A program made the position numbers and the translations under genes. This document shows positions 42,436-52,022 of a DNA stretch of 64,000 nucleotides, piece after piece. The stretch comes from CAZNPL01 sp964574815. GTDB taxonomy: Bacteria; Planctomycetota; Phycisphaerae; UBA1845. The notes below the pieces were generated by a model, which did not search any database, was not told where the DNA came from, and worked only from the letters and a program-made list of their open reading frames with translations. How positions within the stretch are numbered: position 1 is the first letter of the stretch; every line of letters starts with the position of its first letter. The stretch is from positions 75,310-139,309 of the forward strand of contig CAZNPL010000014.1 of assembly GCA_964574815.1 (NCBI GenBank). The letters run 5' to 3'.

Positions 42436-43500
42436 TCAGGCCGCGAAACATTCGGCCAGCACGGTACGCCGCGCGGCGTCGGTTAGCCGATTGAACAGCA
42501 CCATCGCCACGTGCTCGGCTCGAAGGTTGTTACGCTTAAGCAATTGGAACACAATCAGCGCCTTTCGCGCCTTCGGCTGATTCCGAAATCGCTTGCCGAA
42601 TTCTTCGGCGACGGCTGACGCGACGCGACGGCGGACGGTATCATCAATCAAAGCGTCCATTCCTGCAGGGGCACGCCGGCTCTCGGCGCACAGCCGAGCC
42701 AGTTCCGCGTCGTCGCACAGCGCCGCCCGAACATCGCGGAGCAAACGCGCTTCCAGGTGAGCCACCGTCGTGGATGGACACCGCGTGAACCGTGCGACTT
42801 CGCGCAGCGTGAGCCGATGCTCGCTGGCCGGCACCAGAAGCCGATCTTCGACGAGTCGGTCGATAACCTTGTCAAACTTGGAAGCCTTGTCGGGCGAATG
42901 ACGAATGTCCGCCACTGCTCGCCCGACGGCCTCCTCATATCTGCGCCGGATGCGAGCGCCGATGGTCTCACCGTCGTCGTGGTCGCCGGGATGATGCCGA
43001 GCCTCGAGGCGGCGGGCCACGGGGCCGAAACTGAGCGAGCGGACGACAACCCTTCGGCGGGGCTGGCCGACTCTCGCGGTCTCGCGAACCTCGGTGTCGG
43101 GAATGTGAACCGTTTCGAAACCGCGCAGACGGGCCCGGTTCACGTAAACACGAATACACCTGAGGGCGTAAGCCTGGAATCTCAAGCCCCGACCGCAGTG
43201 ATCGTAAGTCGCGGCCGCCTTGATCAGCCCGAGGCACCCCTCCTGGAATAGGTCATACCATTCACGGTTGCGGCTGGGCGCTTCGATGAATGGCACAAAA
43301 CGCCGGATGTGAACGCCCACCAGCCCCAGATTCTCGGCCGCCAGCCGTTGCTGCTTGGCCGTTAAGCGATAAGCAGAGAGCTCCGACCCGCTGGACCGAT
43401 CGATTGGCCCCCCAGTCTGGTCCGGCACGTCGGAGATCCGGGTCCTGACCTCCGCTCCCAGCCCCGCATCGCTCGACCCCTTTGCAACCGCCCTGTCCAT
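42436..43500 (-). CDS. sigma-70-like RNA polymerase factor with a recognisable region 2
   Basis: The 354-residue product starts at the ATG at 43500 with GGAG 8 bases upstream. Region 2 is clear: LVGVHIRRFVPFIEAPSRNR, EWYDLFQEGCLGLIKAAATY, then RFQAYALRCIRVYVNRARLR, which are the core-binding and -10-recognition segments. A region 4-like helix-turn-helix may lie at HRLTLREVARFTRCPSTTVA (about 240-260). The C-terminal third (RFRNQPKARKALIVFQLLKR onward) matches nothing I know. The length and layout fit neither ECF nor group 1-3 factors well. It has its own promoter and no anti-sigma partner next to it. Confidence 0.7.
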   Translation of the reverse strand: MDRAVAKGSSDAGLGAEVRTRISDVPDQTGGPIDRSSGSELSAYRLTAKQQRLAAENLGLVGVHIRRFVPFIEAPSRNREWYDLFQEGCLGLIKAAATYDHCGRGLRFQAYALRCIRVYVNRARLRGFETVHIPDTEVRETARVGQPRRRVVVRSLSFGPVARRLEARHHPGDHDDGETIGARIRRRYEEAVGRAVADIRHSPDKASKFDKVIDRLVEDRLLVPASEHRLTLREVARFTRCPSTTVAHLEARLLRDVRAALCDDAELARLCAESRRAPAGMDALIDDTVRRRVASAVAEEFGKRFRNQPKARKALIVFQLLKRNNLRAEHVAMVLFNRLTDAARRTVLAECFAA

Positions 43501-43540
43501 CTCACTGCTCCGCGATACGCGATACCCTAACTTTCTACGA

Positions 43541-43569
43541 ACATTACCACACTAGAGCCAGAAAGTCAA
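43541..43569 (-). promoter_or_regulatory. sigma-70 promoter of the region-2 sigma-like gene
   Basis: On the minus strand TTGACT (43569-43564), 17 bases, TAATGT (43546-43541). The -10 region TGTGGTAATGTT is identical over 12 bases to the promoter at 17659-17687. Leader about 35 bases. Confidence 0.7.
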
Positions 43570-43761
43570 CAGATGAGCAATAATATTGCAATGTGGATCT
43601 GCTGGGCTGGTAGTATTAAATTTGCACTTGATATACCCCGCCGACCACGTCGCAGCTCTTTTTCACGCTGGCCGGTTGAGACGCGGCGTACCGCAGGCCC
43701 GGACATTGCAGCTAAAGGCGCGGTATCCTTGGTGGTGGTTGCTCGCCTGGGAGACACTCGA

Positions 43762-44154
43762 ATGGCATCGCCTACGCGCCTGACCGGCCGCGAAGTTGCG
43801 AGCTACTTGAAACAAGCCTGCCCGGGCGCACTTTGCGATCTGGTCCTGGAGCTGCGCGAGGTGGTATTAGCCGCCGCCCCCGAGACAGTCGAGGCCATCA
43901 AGTTCAACGCGCTGTGCTACTACAAGCCGGACGAGCCCTTCGGCTCCATCGGCGGCAACGTCTGCATGATCTCCGCCCGGCACGATTTCGCCCGACTCGG
44001 TTTCATTCACGGCGCCTCACTGCCCGACCCCGACCACCTCCTGAAGGGCACTGCCAAAGCGAAGCGTTACATCGACTTGCGATCAAGCAGAGATCTCCGC
44101 CGCGGCCCGATCAAGAAACTCATCCAGGCAGCCGTCGCTCACCAGCCCGGCTAA
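43762..44154 (+). CDS. DUF1801-type small protein
   Basis: The ATG at 43762 has GGGAG about 9 bases upstream. The 130-residue product fits the DUF1801/YdhG-like fold: LREVVLAAAPETVEAIKFNA, LCYYKPDEPFGSIGGNVCMI, FARLGFIHGASLPDPDHLLK, and KRYIDLRSSRDLRRGPIKKL. This is the usual size and order for the family, whose function is unknown. The open frame extends upstream to 43573, but that part has an AT-rich promoter-like composition and no family match. Confidence 0.75.
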   Translation: MASPTRLTGREVASYLKQACPGALCDLVLELREVVLAAAPETVEAIKFNALCYYKPDEPFGSIGGNVCMISARHDFARLGFIHGASLPDPDHLLKGTAKAKRYIDLRSSRDLRRGPIKKLIQAAVAHQPG

Positions 44155-44394
44155 GTGACTGACAAGCACCGCCAGACGACGCCTCATTCCGCCGCGCCCA
44201 AGTCATCCTCTTCGTCAAACGCTGCCGGCACGTGATTCGCAAATCCCGCCCCCCGTCTTTGTACAAATCAAACGCCGTTTGCCTGCCGGCCGGCATCGCC
44301 TTCACGGCCCCGACTGCTCCCTCTAAGATGAGCAAGCGAGTCGAACCCGAGCGAGCGAGTCCTTGAACCTCCCGACCGCGAGCGGCGAACGACG

Positions 44395-45432
44395 ATGGCC
44401 AGGAACAAAAAGGCGAAGACCAAACGCGACGACCAATGGGCCGAGGCCAAGCGCCTTTGCCGCCTCAACGTCGAAACGGTCCGCATGGCCCAGGAACTCG
44501 GCCTCAACCCGCGCAAGCTCGTCAAGAACAGACCCAGCAACAGCGAACCGTGGAAGGCGCCGGTTCACATCTGGATTCGAGACCTCTACGAGAAAAGCCA
44601 GGCGAAGCCCGCACGAAAACGGGCCGCCAAAGCCGAGCATCAGGTACAAAGCACAGAACTGGACTCTGCGCCCGATATCGCCGTGGAGTTCGCGAACCGC
44701 GGCGAGACGTCCGGTCCGCGCAAACGCGGCACCGTTTCACCAGATGACTGCCAGGACATTCTGCCGCCTCACGCACTCCAGGTCGGCGACGACGATTTCC
44801 TGGCCGACGAACTTCGGTGGTTCGAGGATTCCGTCAATCCCAACCCCCGCGCGCCCGGCAAGAAGAAGATCGCCCGACAAAATCGGGCGCTTATGCGCCG
44901 CCGCGACGAATTCCGGATCGCCGCCGAATACGTCGGCGAGGCCCTCGCCGAAATCCGGTCCGTCCGAAAAATCGTCCTCTTCGGCTCGGTTGTGGCGCCC
45001 CTGTACAAGGAAGTCCCGAGATTCAGAGAATACCGAAGGGCCGGCGTCGAGCTGTGGCACGAATGCAACGACGTGGATCTGGCCGTCTGGCCCGACGACA
45101 CGGCTGGGCTGAAACGTCTCCAGAAGGCGGTCAGCCGAACCGTCAATCGGCTCTTTACCGATATGCAAATCAGCGTCCCCCATTTCCAGATCGACATCCA
45201 TATTCTCGAACCGGTTGCTGATCGATACTTGGGACATCTCTGCAACTTCGGCAAGTGCCCGAAACACAAACCCCCGTGCTACGTACCCGGCTGCGGCGCC
45301 ACACCCTTTCTGCAGCAACACGAAAACTTCACGTTCCAGCCGCACGCCCTCGCCCCCGACCGAACCGTGGTTCTGTTCGATCGAGAGCACGACCGGCTCG
45401 TGGACTGCCACGACAACGACATTCCGTTTTAG
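44395..45432 (+). CDS. nucleotidyltransferase-like protein with a C-terminal Cys cluster
   Basis: The 345-residue product has a charged N-terminus (MARNKKAKTKRDDQWAEAKR), a helical region and a nucleotidyltransferase-like core: IRSVRKIVLFGSVVAPLYKE (GS motif), then VELWHECNDVDLAVWPDD (the DxD metal motif) and FQIDIHIL (third acidic residue). These are the landmarks of the Pol beta superfamily (MNT type). The C-terminus has a cysteine/histidine cluster, CNFGKCPKHKPPCYVPGC, that could bind zinc. It is not a known antitoxin or CCA enzyme; the substrate is unknown. It is convergent with the first kinase gene. Confidence 0.65.
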   Translation: MARNKKAKTKRDDQWAEAKRLCRLNVETVRMAQELGLNPRKLVKNRPSNSEPWKAPVHIWIRDLYEKSQAKPARKRAAKAEHQVQSTELDSAPDIAVEFANRGETSGPRKRGTVSPDDCQDILPPHALQVGDDDFLADELRWFEDSVNPNPRAPGKKKIARQNRALMRRRDEFRIAAEYVGEALAEIRSVRKIVLFGSVVAPLYKEVPRFREYRRAGVELWHECNDVDLAVWPDDTAGLKRLQKAVSRTVNRLFTDMQISVPHFQIDIHILEPVADRYLGHLCNFGKCPKHKPPCYVPGCGATPFLQQHENFTFQPHALAPDRTVVLFDREHDRLVDCHDNDIPF

Positions 45433-45459
45433 CCCGGCGCGATGAACAGCGCCCAGATA

Positions 45460-47931
45460 TCACGGAGAATTGTCGGAGGTCTCAGGCGCGTCCGCCGGGA
45501 GCAACTTGAGCCGCCACAACGCCAGGTGATACTCGTTCATCGGAGCTGGAGCGACGTCCGAATCAAACACGAGATCTGTCCCGACACACGCCCGGAACCA
45601 CCTGCGGGCCTGCTCGGCCTCACCGGACAGCAGGCATACCTCACCGGCATAGTAGTAGCTTTCACAAACTTGTTCGACGTGTGTGGGATCGGCTGCGGCA
45701 ACCAACTCGTCCGGGGCCAACACGCCCGCCAGGCACGCAAACACTTTCCCCAGCCAGCTTCCCGGCGCCGCACCTCGACGGCCGGCTTGGAGAACATCAC
45801 GCGCCTCGTGCAGGCAACGCCGGGCCTCATCCCCGCGGCCCTCACCTTGCAGATTACGGGATTGCTCATGCAGGACCAGGAACAGCCGCGCCTCGGCATA
45901 AGTCACTCGCCCGCGTAACGTGCGGAACGCCCGGTAGTCCGCCGCCGCCTTCTCTCTCTGGCCCGACATCCATAACGCGCTTGCCCGAAAGTAGCGCTGC
46001 CAATAGCCGCTCGGATCTCGTTCATCCAACTCCAGCGATCTGGTGTAGTCCTTGATCGCCTTGTCATATTCCTGAAGGCACACGTAAGCGTGGGCTCGCG
46101 CCCAGTACGAGCCATGGTCGGAAGGGCGCAGCTTCACTCTCTCCGTGTAATGTCGTACAGCATCGGCGTAGTGCCCTTGTCTCATAAGAACGTCGCCCTG
46201 AAACGTCGCCCACCTCGATCGGTCGTTCCCGTATCTCAGCGCATCCCGTGCGGCCTCTCGCGCTCCCTCGAAGTCCGCTGTTTGCACACAAAGATCGGCC
46301 AGGTGTCTTCGCGCGAGTATATGCCCGGGGGACCTCTCCACGGCCGTCTGAGCGAAACGCTTCGCCTTACGAAGATCAAGCGTGGCGAAAGATCGGATAT
46401 AGGCTGCTTCGGCCGTATCCGGCACCTCGCGATCCGCCCGATCTCGAAGCGCCCGCCATTGAGGGTTCCCCATCCGTTCAAAAATCTCGGCGAGCAAGAA
46501 CCGGTAGGCCCATTGCGAAGGATCGCGATCGAGTCTGTCCCTCAACGTGCGAATGGCTTTGCCCGACCACTCCTCGTCCCTCTCCTGGGCTGCCATACTG
46601 TACTGCGCATGCGCCCGCACCAGCACCGCCTCAGTAAGATCCGGATGCTGCGCCAGTACCGTGCCAACCGCATCGAGGGCCCTCTCGGCATCCCGTCCGT
46701 ACAGCCAATGAACGCTCGATAGCACTGACGCGCGATCTCGCTCCAGCTTGCGCCGCTCCAGCCGTTTCACGGTCCAGACGGCCGCCAATGCGAGAATCAA
46801 ACCCGCAACGGCCACGGGCAGGACCGCCCGGTGTTGCGCCAGTTTTTTGCGCAGCCGGTAGACGGAGCTGGGCCGCCGGGCCAGAATCGGCTCACCCGTC
46901 AGATACCGCCCCAGATCCCTGGCGAACTCCTCGGCCGACTGATAGCGCAAAGCCTTGTCCTTCGCCAGGGCCTTGAGAACAATCGTCTCGAGTTCGCCGT
47001 CGACCCGTGGACTCAGGGATGAGGGCGAAGCCGGCGGTTCCTCCAGAATGCGGCGGGCGACGTCCGACGGTGCTCCGCTGTCGTCAATCGGGAGAGACCC
47101 GGTAAGGGCCTCGAATAACATGACGCCCAGCGCATACACGTCCGCACGCGCGTCCGTTTCCCCGAGCCCACCCTCGGCCTGCTCCGGTGATGAGTAACGC
47201 AGCGTGCCGATCACCTGACCCGGTGTGGACACCGATACCGTCGAATGCCCGGCGCCATCGATCCCGGCCGACTCTTTAGCCAGACCGAAGTCCAGTACGT
47301 GCGGCTTGCCTTCGGCGTCAATCAGCACGTTGGCCGGCTTGAGATCGCGGTGAATCACCCCCTGCTTGTGGGCATGCTCCGCCACACTGCAAAGCTCGCG
47401 GAACAACCCCACGACCGCCCGAACATCCGGATCAGCAAGCGAAAGCCACCGATCCAACGGGATGCCCTCCACGTAATCCATCGTGTAATAAGGCTGCCCC
47501 GTGGAGACCTCGCCGCCCTCCAGCACACGCACAATGCCGCTGTGCTGAAACCGGGCGGTCAGCTCGACTTCGCGCTGAAATCGCCGCCTGCCCTGCTGAG
47601 AGGCGAACGGTCCGGCCAGCATGACTTTCAACGCCACAATGCGCTTGGTGGAAAGCTGAAGGGCCTTATAGACCACGCCCATACCGCCGCGCCCGAGCTC
47701 GCTGATCACTTCGTAACCCCGGATGCACGCCCCGCCCGGCAGACCCGCCGCCGGTCTGGCATGCTCCGCCAGCGCATCCCGCAGGGCCCCGGCGACGTCC
47801 GTGTCCGAGTCACCTTCCGAGTCCAGCAAGCGCTCGAAGGGCGCACTGTCACCCCGCCACATCGCCTCCACCGCCTGCTCGACACGATCGGCCAAGTCCG
47901 GCGGAATCTCTTTATCGTGATTCAGTGCCAA
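45460..47931 (-). CDS. membrane-anchored Ser/Thr protein kinase with TPR repeats (ECF-linked, module 1)
   Basis: The 823-residue product starts at a TTG at 47931; GGAG lies 7 bases upstream and the gene overlaps the sigma stop by 20 bases. Kinase motifs: glycine loop GRGGMGVV (80-87), Lys102 in VALKVM, HRDLKPANVL (194 onward), DFG (214-216) and SSPEQ. A membrane helix lies near 373-393 (VLPVAVAGLILALAAVW), so the kinase is cytosolic and the TPR region (about 410-815, YKIAKDY-type repeats such as YADAVRHYTERVKLRPSDHG) may lie outside. Residues 12-36 align without gaps with the other kinase. It probably signals to the adjacent sigma factor. Confidence 0.88.
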   Translation of the reverse strand: MALNHDKEIPPDLADRVEQAVEAMWRGDSAPFERLLDSEGDSDTDVAGALRDALAEHARPAAGLPGGACIRGYEVISELGRGGMGVVYKALQLSTKRIVALKVMLAGPFASQQGRRRFQREVELTARFQHSGIVRVLEGGEVSTGQPYYTMDYVEGIPLDRWLSLADPDVRAVVGLFRELCSVAEHAHKQGVIHRDLKPANVLIDAEGKPHVLDFGLAKESAGIDGAGHSTVSVSTPGQVIGTLRYSSPEQAEGGLGETDARADVYALGVMLFEALTGSLPIDDSGAPSDVARRILEEPPASPSSLSPRVDGELETIVLKALAKDKALRYQSAEEFARDLGRYLTGEPILARRPSSVYRLRKKLAQHRAVLPVAVAGLILALAAVWTVKRLERRKLERDRASVLSSVHWLYGRDAERALDAVGTVLAQHPDLTEAVLVRAHAQYSMAAQERDEEWSGKAIRTLRDRLDRDPSQWAYRFLLAEIFERMGNPQWRALRDRADREVPDTAEAAYIRSFATLDLRKAKRFAQTAVERSPGHILARRHLADLCVQTADFEGAREAARDALRYGNDRSRWATFQGDVLMRQGHYADAVRHYTERVKLRPSDHGSYWARAHAYVCLQEYDKAIKDYTRSLELDERDPSGYWQRYFRASALWMSGQREKAAADYRAFRTLRGRVTYAEARLFLVLHEQSRNLQGEGRGDEARRCLHEARDVLQAGRRGAAPGSWLGKVFACLAGVLAPDELVAAADPTHVEQVCESYYYAGEVCLLSGEAEQARRWFRACVGTDLVFDSDVAPAPMNEYHLALWRLKLLPADAPETSDNSP

Positions 47932-48559
47932 CGACCCGCTCCTTCCGGGCCACGCCGGTCATGGCACGCCGCAGCGCCTGCACTGCACGAATCAGCAGCA
48001 TCGACGCCGCCGGCCGCGAAATGCCCATCCGTCCGGAAATCTCGCTCATTGAAATCTGATCGAAGAACGCCAGCGTGATGACCTCGCGATGCTCAGGCTT
48101 CAATCTCCCCAACTCGTGGATCAGTCGGGCCGCCTGCTCGGATCGTTCCGCGGCGCTGGGCGGCGTGGTGCCGCTCACCGACAGAAACTGCCACAACGGC
48201 CCCGCCCGGGATAGCGAGTTCACCGTGGAGTCCAGTGACACCACGTCGGGGCGGGCCTTCTCGCCGAGTCGCCCCCCAAGCGCGTCGGCCACCTTGTGAA
48301 GGACGATCCCCGACGCATACGCCTTCAAACCCGCGACGGTGCGGTTTTCCAGCCGGGAGATGCCGGTGGCCAGTGCCACCATCACCTGCTGCGTCGCCTC
48401 CTCCACGGTACCCAAGTAAGCCGGCGCGGGGCTGAGTCGGGCCACGACCATCAGCCGGACCTGATGGTACATCGCCTCCAGCACACGCCCGAGGTCGGTT
48501 TTTTCACCCTCGCTTGCAGCGTGCACCATGCCGTCGGTGAGATCCGCTGCGCCGAACAT
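47912..48559 (-). CDS. ECF-type sigma factor linked to the kinase (module 1)
   Basis: The 215-residue product starts MFGAADLTDGMVHAASEGEK. It has region 2 (VEEATQQVMVALATGISRLE and following helix) and a region 4 helix-turn-helix: LKPEHREVITLAFFDQISMS then EISGRMGISRPAASMLLIRA. This layout matches planctomycete ECF groups whose genes sit beside Ser/Thr kinase genes. A -10-like TATCAT ends 8 bases before the ATG, so the mRNA may be leaderless. Its stop overlaps the kinase start. It shares about half of its residues with the sigma factor at 63088-63732. Confidence 0.85.
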   Translation of the reverse strand: MFGAADLTDGMVHAASEGEKTDLGRVLEAMYHQVRLMVVARLSPAPAYLGTVEEATQQVMVALATGISRLENRTVAGLKAYASGIVLHKVADALGGRLGEKARPDVVSLDSTVNSLSRAGPLWQFLSVSGTTPPSAAERSEQAARLIHELGRLKPEHREVITLAFFDQISMSEISGRMGISRPAASMLLIRAVQALRRAMTGVARKERVVGTESR

Positions 48560-48567
48560 GATCGGTT

Positions 48568-48573
48568 ATGATA
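48568..48573 (-). promoter_or_regulatory. -10-like hexamer directly before sigma factor 1
   Basis: Minus-strand TATCAT, 8 bases upstream of the ATG at 48559, the same spacing as TATAAT before the other sigma gene (63741-63746). No clear -35 was found. Confidence 0.4.
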
Positions 48574-48832
48574 CCGCTTTAACCGGCGCACCGCGACCCC
48601 TCGGCTGACCCCGCCCGCAATGACATAGTCACCAGGAGCCCCCTCCGCGCAACGCGGAAATGTGAAGCTTTTTCTTATATTTCTCGACACCTGGATTTTC
48701 CTCACAAGGACCGTTGCGCCGAGCGCCTGCAGGCGACAAAGACACGGGATGGGCGATACGGATCGAGCCCCGCGGGGCAGGTCTCCCCGATGAGGGAGGC
48801 ACCAGACAACTCCAGTCCAGGAGAATACCGTG

Positions 48833-51800
48833 ATGATTCCGAGAGATGCCAATGAAGACCATCTGGCAAGAACTGATTCCAATGCGCAACGAGCCTATGA
48901 CCACACGGCCAAGACACGGTCGTTCGCAATCAGCGCGCTCGTCGCAACATCCGCGTTCGCGGGAGCCTTCGAAGTGGTTGGGGCCTCTTCGAGCACGACA
49001 GTCGCCCAGGCGAGCACCGTCACCGTCTGCTGGGACGGCAGCGGAGACTACCTGACGATCCAGGAAGGGATTGATGCAGCGGTCAATGGTGACGAGGTCA
49101 CCGTGTGCGACGGCACATACACGGGTGCTGGTAACAAGAGCATTCAGTTCAACGGCAAAGCGATCACCCTCAGAAGTGAGAACGGCCCGGACAACTGCAT
49201 CATCGACTGCGAAGCAACCAGCACGGGCTTCCGACTGGTGGGCGGACTGACGCCTGAATCCATCGTCGACGGCTTCACGATCGCGAACGGTTCGGCCGTC
49301 CACGGCGGCGCCATCTATTGCCGGGACAGCAGTCCGACCATCGCCAACTGCGTCATGAGCGGCAACTCGGCCGACAACGGCACCGTCTGGATCCAGGACA
49401 GCAGCCCCACAATCATCAACTGCACCTTCAGCGACAACTCGACGTCAACCGGAGGCGGCATCTACTCCTATTACAGTACGCCGACGATCCGCACCTGCAC
49501 GTTTAGCGGCAACTCGGCCAGCTACCGCGGCGGTGGCATTCGCTGTTGGCAAAGCGGCGCGACCATCACGAACTGTAGGTTCAGCGGCAACTCGGCCGAC
49601 GACGGGGGCGGTCTCAGCGTCGACGGCTCCAGCAGCGCAACCATCACCAACTGCACCATCAGCGGGAACTCGGCCACCAACGGCGGTGGCGTCTATACCG
49701 ACGACGGCGGGACCGCGACCTTGAGCAATTGCATCCTCTGGAACGATGCACCCCAGGAAGTCTACATCGCTTCCGGCACCGTCGCCGCGACTTACTCCGA
49801 TATTCAGGGTGGCTGGGCCGGCGCGGGCAACATCAACTTGGATCCGGCGTTCGTTGACCCGCTCGGGAGCAACCACCGCCTGTTAGCCGGCTCGCCTTGC
49901 ATCGATGCCGGCGACAATGCAGCAGTGCCTCCCGGCGTCACCACGGACCTGGACGGCAATCCACGCTTCGCCGATGACCCCGCCACGCCGGATACGGGCC
50001 TCGGCGCTCCACCGATCGTGGACATGGGCGCATACGAACACCAGCGAACACCTGTCACGATCACCGTCTGCTGGGACGGCAGCGGGGACTACATCACCAT
50101 CCAGGAGGGAATTGATGCAGCGCTCAATGGTGACGAAGTCGTCGCCTGCGACGGTACGTACACCGGCGTTGGCAACAGGAGCATCCAATTCAACGGTAAG
50201 GCGATCACGGTCCGTAGCAAGAACGGGCCGAAAACCTGCATCATCGACTGCGAAGAAAACAGCACTGGCTTCCGACTGGTCGGCGGACTGACGCCTGAAT
50301 CCATCGTTGACGGCTTCACGATCAAGAACGGATCGGCCGCCCACGGCGGAGCCATCTACTGCCGCGACAGCGCCCCGACCATCACCAATTGCATCATGAG
50401 CGGCAACTCGGCCGACTACGGCACCGTCTGGATCCAGGAGAGCAGCCCCACAATCACCAACTGCCTCATCAGCGACAACACGACCGTCCTCGGAGGCGGC
50501 ATCTACCCGTATGACGCGAACAACCCGACGGTCGCCAATTGCACGATCGTCGGCAACGTGGCCACCAGCCGTGGAGGCGCTGTCTACTGTTCCGGCAGCG
50601 CGGTGCATCTGACCAACTCCATCCTTTGGGGCAACAGCCCCCAGGAAATCCACGTGGGATCCGGCAGCGTTACCGCGACTTATTCCAACATTCAGGGCGG
50701 CTGGACCGGCGCGGGTAACATCAACGAAGACCCGGACTTCTGCCTTGGCCTGCAGGGCGCCTACTATCTCAGCCAGACGGGGTGCGGGCAGTGCGAACAA
50801 AGCCCCTGTGTCGATGCCGGAGACCCGACCTCATCGACGATCGAGGGCACGACCCGCACCGACGGCGTACATGACGCGGCCGTGGTGGATATGGGCTACC
50901 ACTACCCGGATATGAGTTGCGCGGACGTCGAAACGTGCAACGACTGCAATGCCTGCACCTATGACACGTGCACCGACTCAGTATGCTCGAACATGCCCAG
51001 GCCTTACGGAGATTCCGACGGCAACGGCATTCTCAACCTTTTTGACATCTTCTGCACCCTGGATTTGATCGGGGGCGAGCCGGTGCCACCCGAATGCAAC
51101 GAAGGGAACGCCGACATTGAGCCGTGCGCCGGTAATGAAGTCCTCAACCTGCTCGATGTCTTCGCCGTCCTAGAGGCGATCGGCGGGATCGACCCTTGCT
51201 GTACGTGCGGGGCGTGCTGCCTCCCCGATGATACGTGTCTTGAAATCAGGGGGCTCGAGTGCGGCGAATCGGGCGGTGAGTTCGCGCTACGTGAACCGCC
51301 GGCTCCGCAATCGCTCTGCACTGAAGTGACCTGCCCGCTCCTGGGACCTCCGGCGCCGGCGCGTTCGGTCGGTCGCGCGCTCCGCCCCATCGACCGCAGC
51401 CCCGCGCGGATGGAGCTCAAGCTGGTCCCGTCCGTTCGGATAGCATATCCGCGAGACACCGTCGATGTTCACGTGTTTGCCACAAATGCTTCCGGCGTGC
51501 GCGGCTACGAGCTCAGAGCGGCACTGTCGGGCGGTCGGCGCGGCTCGCTCGAGGTGGTCTCGACGTCGATCCTGGACCGCCGTGACAGCGTCATGAGCGG
51601 CGTCGAAAGCGTCTCTGCGATCGACCAGGCCAATGCTCGTGTGGTCGTCGCGGCACTTGACGAAGGTGCATCGACTCCCGGCACCGGTTACCTCGCGACA
51701 TTCACACTGCGCGCCGCCGACGACGCCACCGGCATATTCCGGATTGACGTCGCGGACAGCCCGGAAGAGTTGATCGTCATCGATCAGAACGGCGACGTCC

Positions 51801-51859
51801 GGACCGTTCATGTGACGCCGGCCCGAATCAGGATCGTTCCGGTGAACGAATCAAGGTGA
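48833..51859 (+). CDS. secreted right-handed beta-helix protein with an internal tandem duplication
   Basis: The start is the ATG at 48833 (AGGAGA 8 bases upstream; the GTG at 48830 is possible). The product (1,008 residues) has a long signal-like N-terminus (about 1-60). Two beta-helix copies follow: residues about 62-405 and 407-690, both starting TVCWDGSGDY and containing IQFNGKAIT, FRLVGGLTPESIVDGFTI and GGAIYCRDS. Repeats of the SPTIxNCxxSGNSA type form the helix. Next come dockerin-like segments (DSDGNGILNLFDIFCTLDLI, NEVLNLLDVFAVLEAI), a Cys-rich stretch and a cohesin-like C-terminal domain (VDVHVFATNASGVRGYELRA). It may bind or degrade polysaccharide; no lyase active site is evident. 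Confidence 0.8.
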   Translation: MIPRDANEDHLARTDSNAQRAYDHTAKTRSFAISALVATSAFAGAFEVVGASSSTTVAQASTVTVCWDGSGDYLTIQEGIDAAVNGDEVTVCDGTYTGAGNKSIQFNGKAITLRSENGPDNCIIDCEATSTGFRLVGGLTPESIVDGFTIANGSAVHGGAIYCRDSSPTIANCVMSGNSADNGTVWIQDSSPTIINCTFSDNSTSTGGGIYSYYSTPTIRTCTFSGNSASYRGGGIRCWQSGATITNCRFSGNSADDGGGLSVDGSSSATITNCTISGNSATNGGGVYTDDGGTATLSNCILWNDAPQEVYIASGTVAATYSDIQGGWAGAGNINLDPAFVDPLGSNHRLLAGSPCIDAGDNAAVPPGVTTDLDGNPRFADDPATPDTGLGAPPIVDMGAYEHQRTPVTITVCWDGSGDYITIQEGIDAALNGDEVVACDGTYTGVGNRSIQFNGKAITVRSKNGPKTCIIDCEENSTGFRLVGGLTPESIVDGFTIKNGSAAHGGAIYCRDSAPTITNCIMSGNSADYGTVWIQESSPTITNCLISDNTTVLGGGIYPYDANNPTVANCTIVGNVATSRGGAVYCSGSAVHLTNSILWGNSPQEIHVGSGSVTATYSNIQGGWTGAGNINEDPDFCLGLQGAYYLSQTGCGQCEQSPCVDAGDPTSSTIEGTTRTDGVHDAAVVDMGYHYPDMSCADVETCNDCNACTYDTCTDSVCSNMPRPYGDSDGNGILNLFDIFCTLDLIGGEPVPPECNEGNADIEPCAGNEVLNLLDVFAVLEAIGGIDPCCTCGACCLPDDTCLEIRGLECGESGGEFALREPPAPQSLCTEVTCPLLGPPAPARSVGRALRPIDRSPARMELKLVPSVRIAYPRDTVDVHVFATNASGVRGYELRAALSGGRRGSLEVVSTSILDRRDSVMSGVESVSAIDQANARVVVAALDEGASTPGTGYLATFTLRAADDATGIFRIDVADSPEELIVIDQNGDVRTVHVTPARIRIVPVNESR

Positions 51860-51946
51860 CGGGCACCAGCCGGTCTGAAAGGGCGAGTCCCTCGAGGCGT
51901 AAATGTCTTGCCGTGTGATCGGCAATATGCGACCGGCCACAGCGAA

Positions 51947-51980
51947 AACGACCCGCCGGGATCACGCCCGCCGGGTCGTT
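51947..51980. terminator. bidirectional terminator between convergent genes
   Basis: AACGACCCGCCGGG-ATCACG-CCCGCCGGGTCGTT: a 14-bp stem with one mismatch and a 6-base loop. It lies between the beta-helix gene and the STN-type gene, which converge. AA and TT at the ends give short tracts on both strands. Confidence 0.65.
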
Positions 51981-52022
51981 CAAATGCTCGCACATGCGGC
52001 CTTCACTCGGCCGCCGCAAAGT

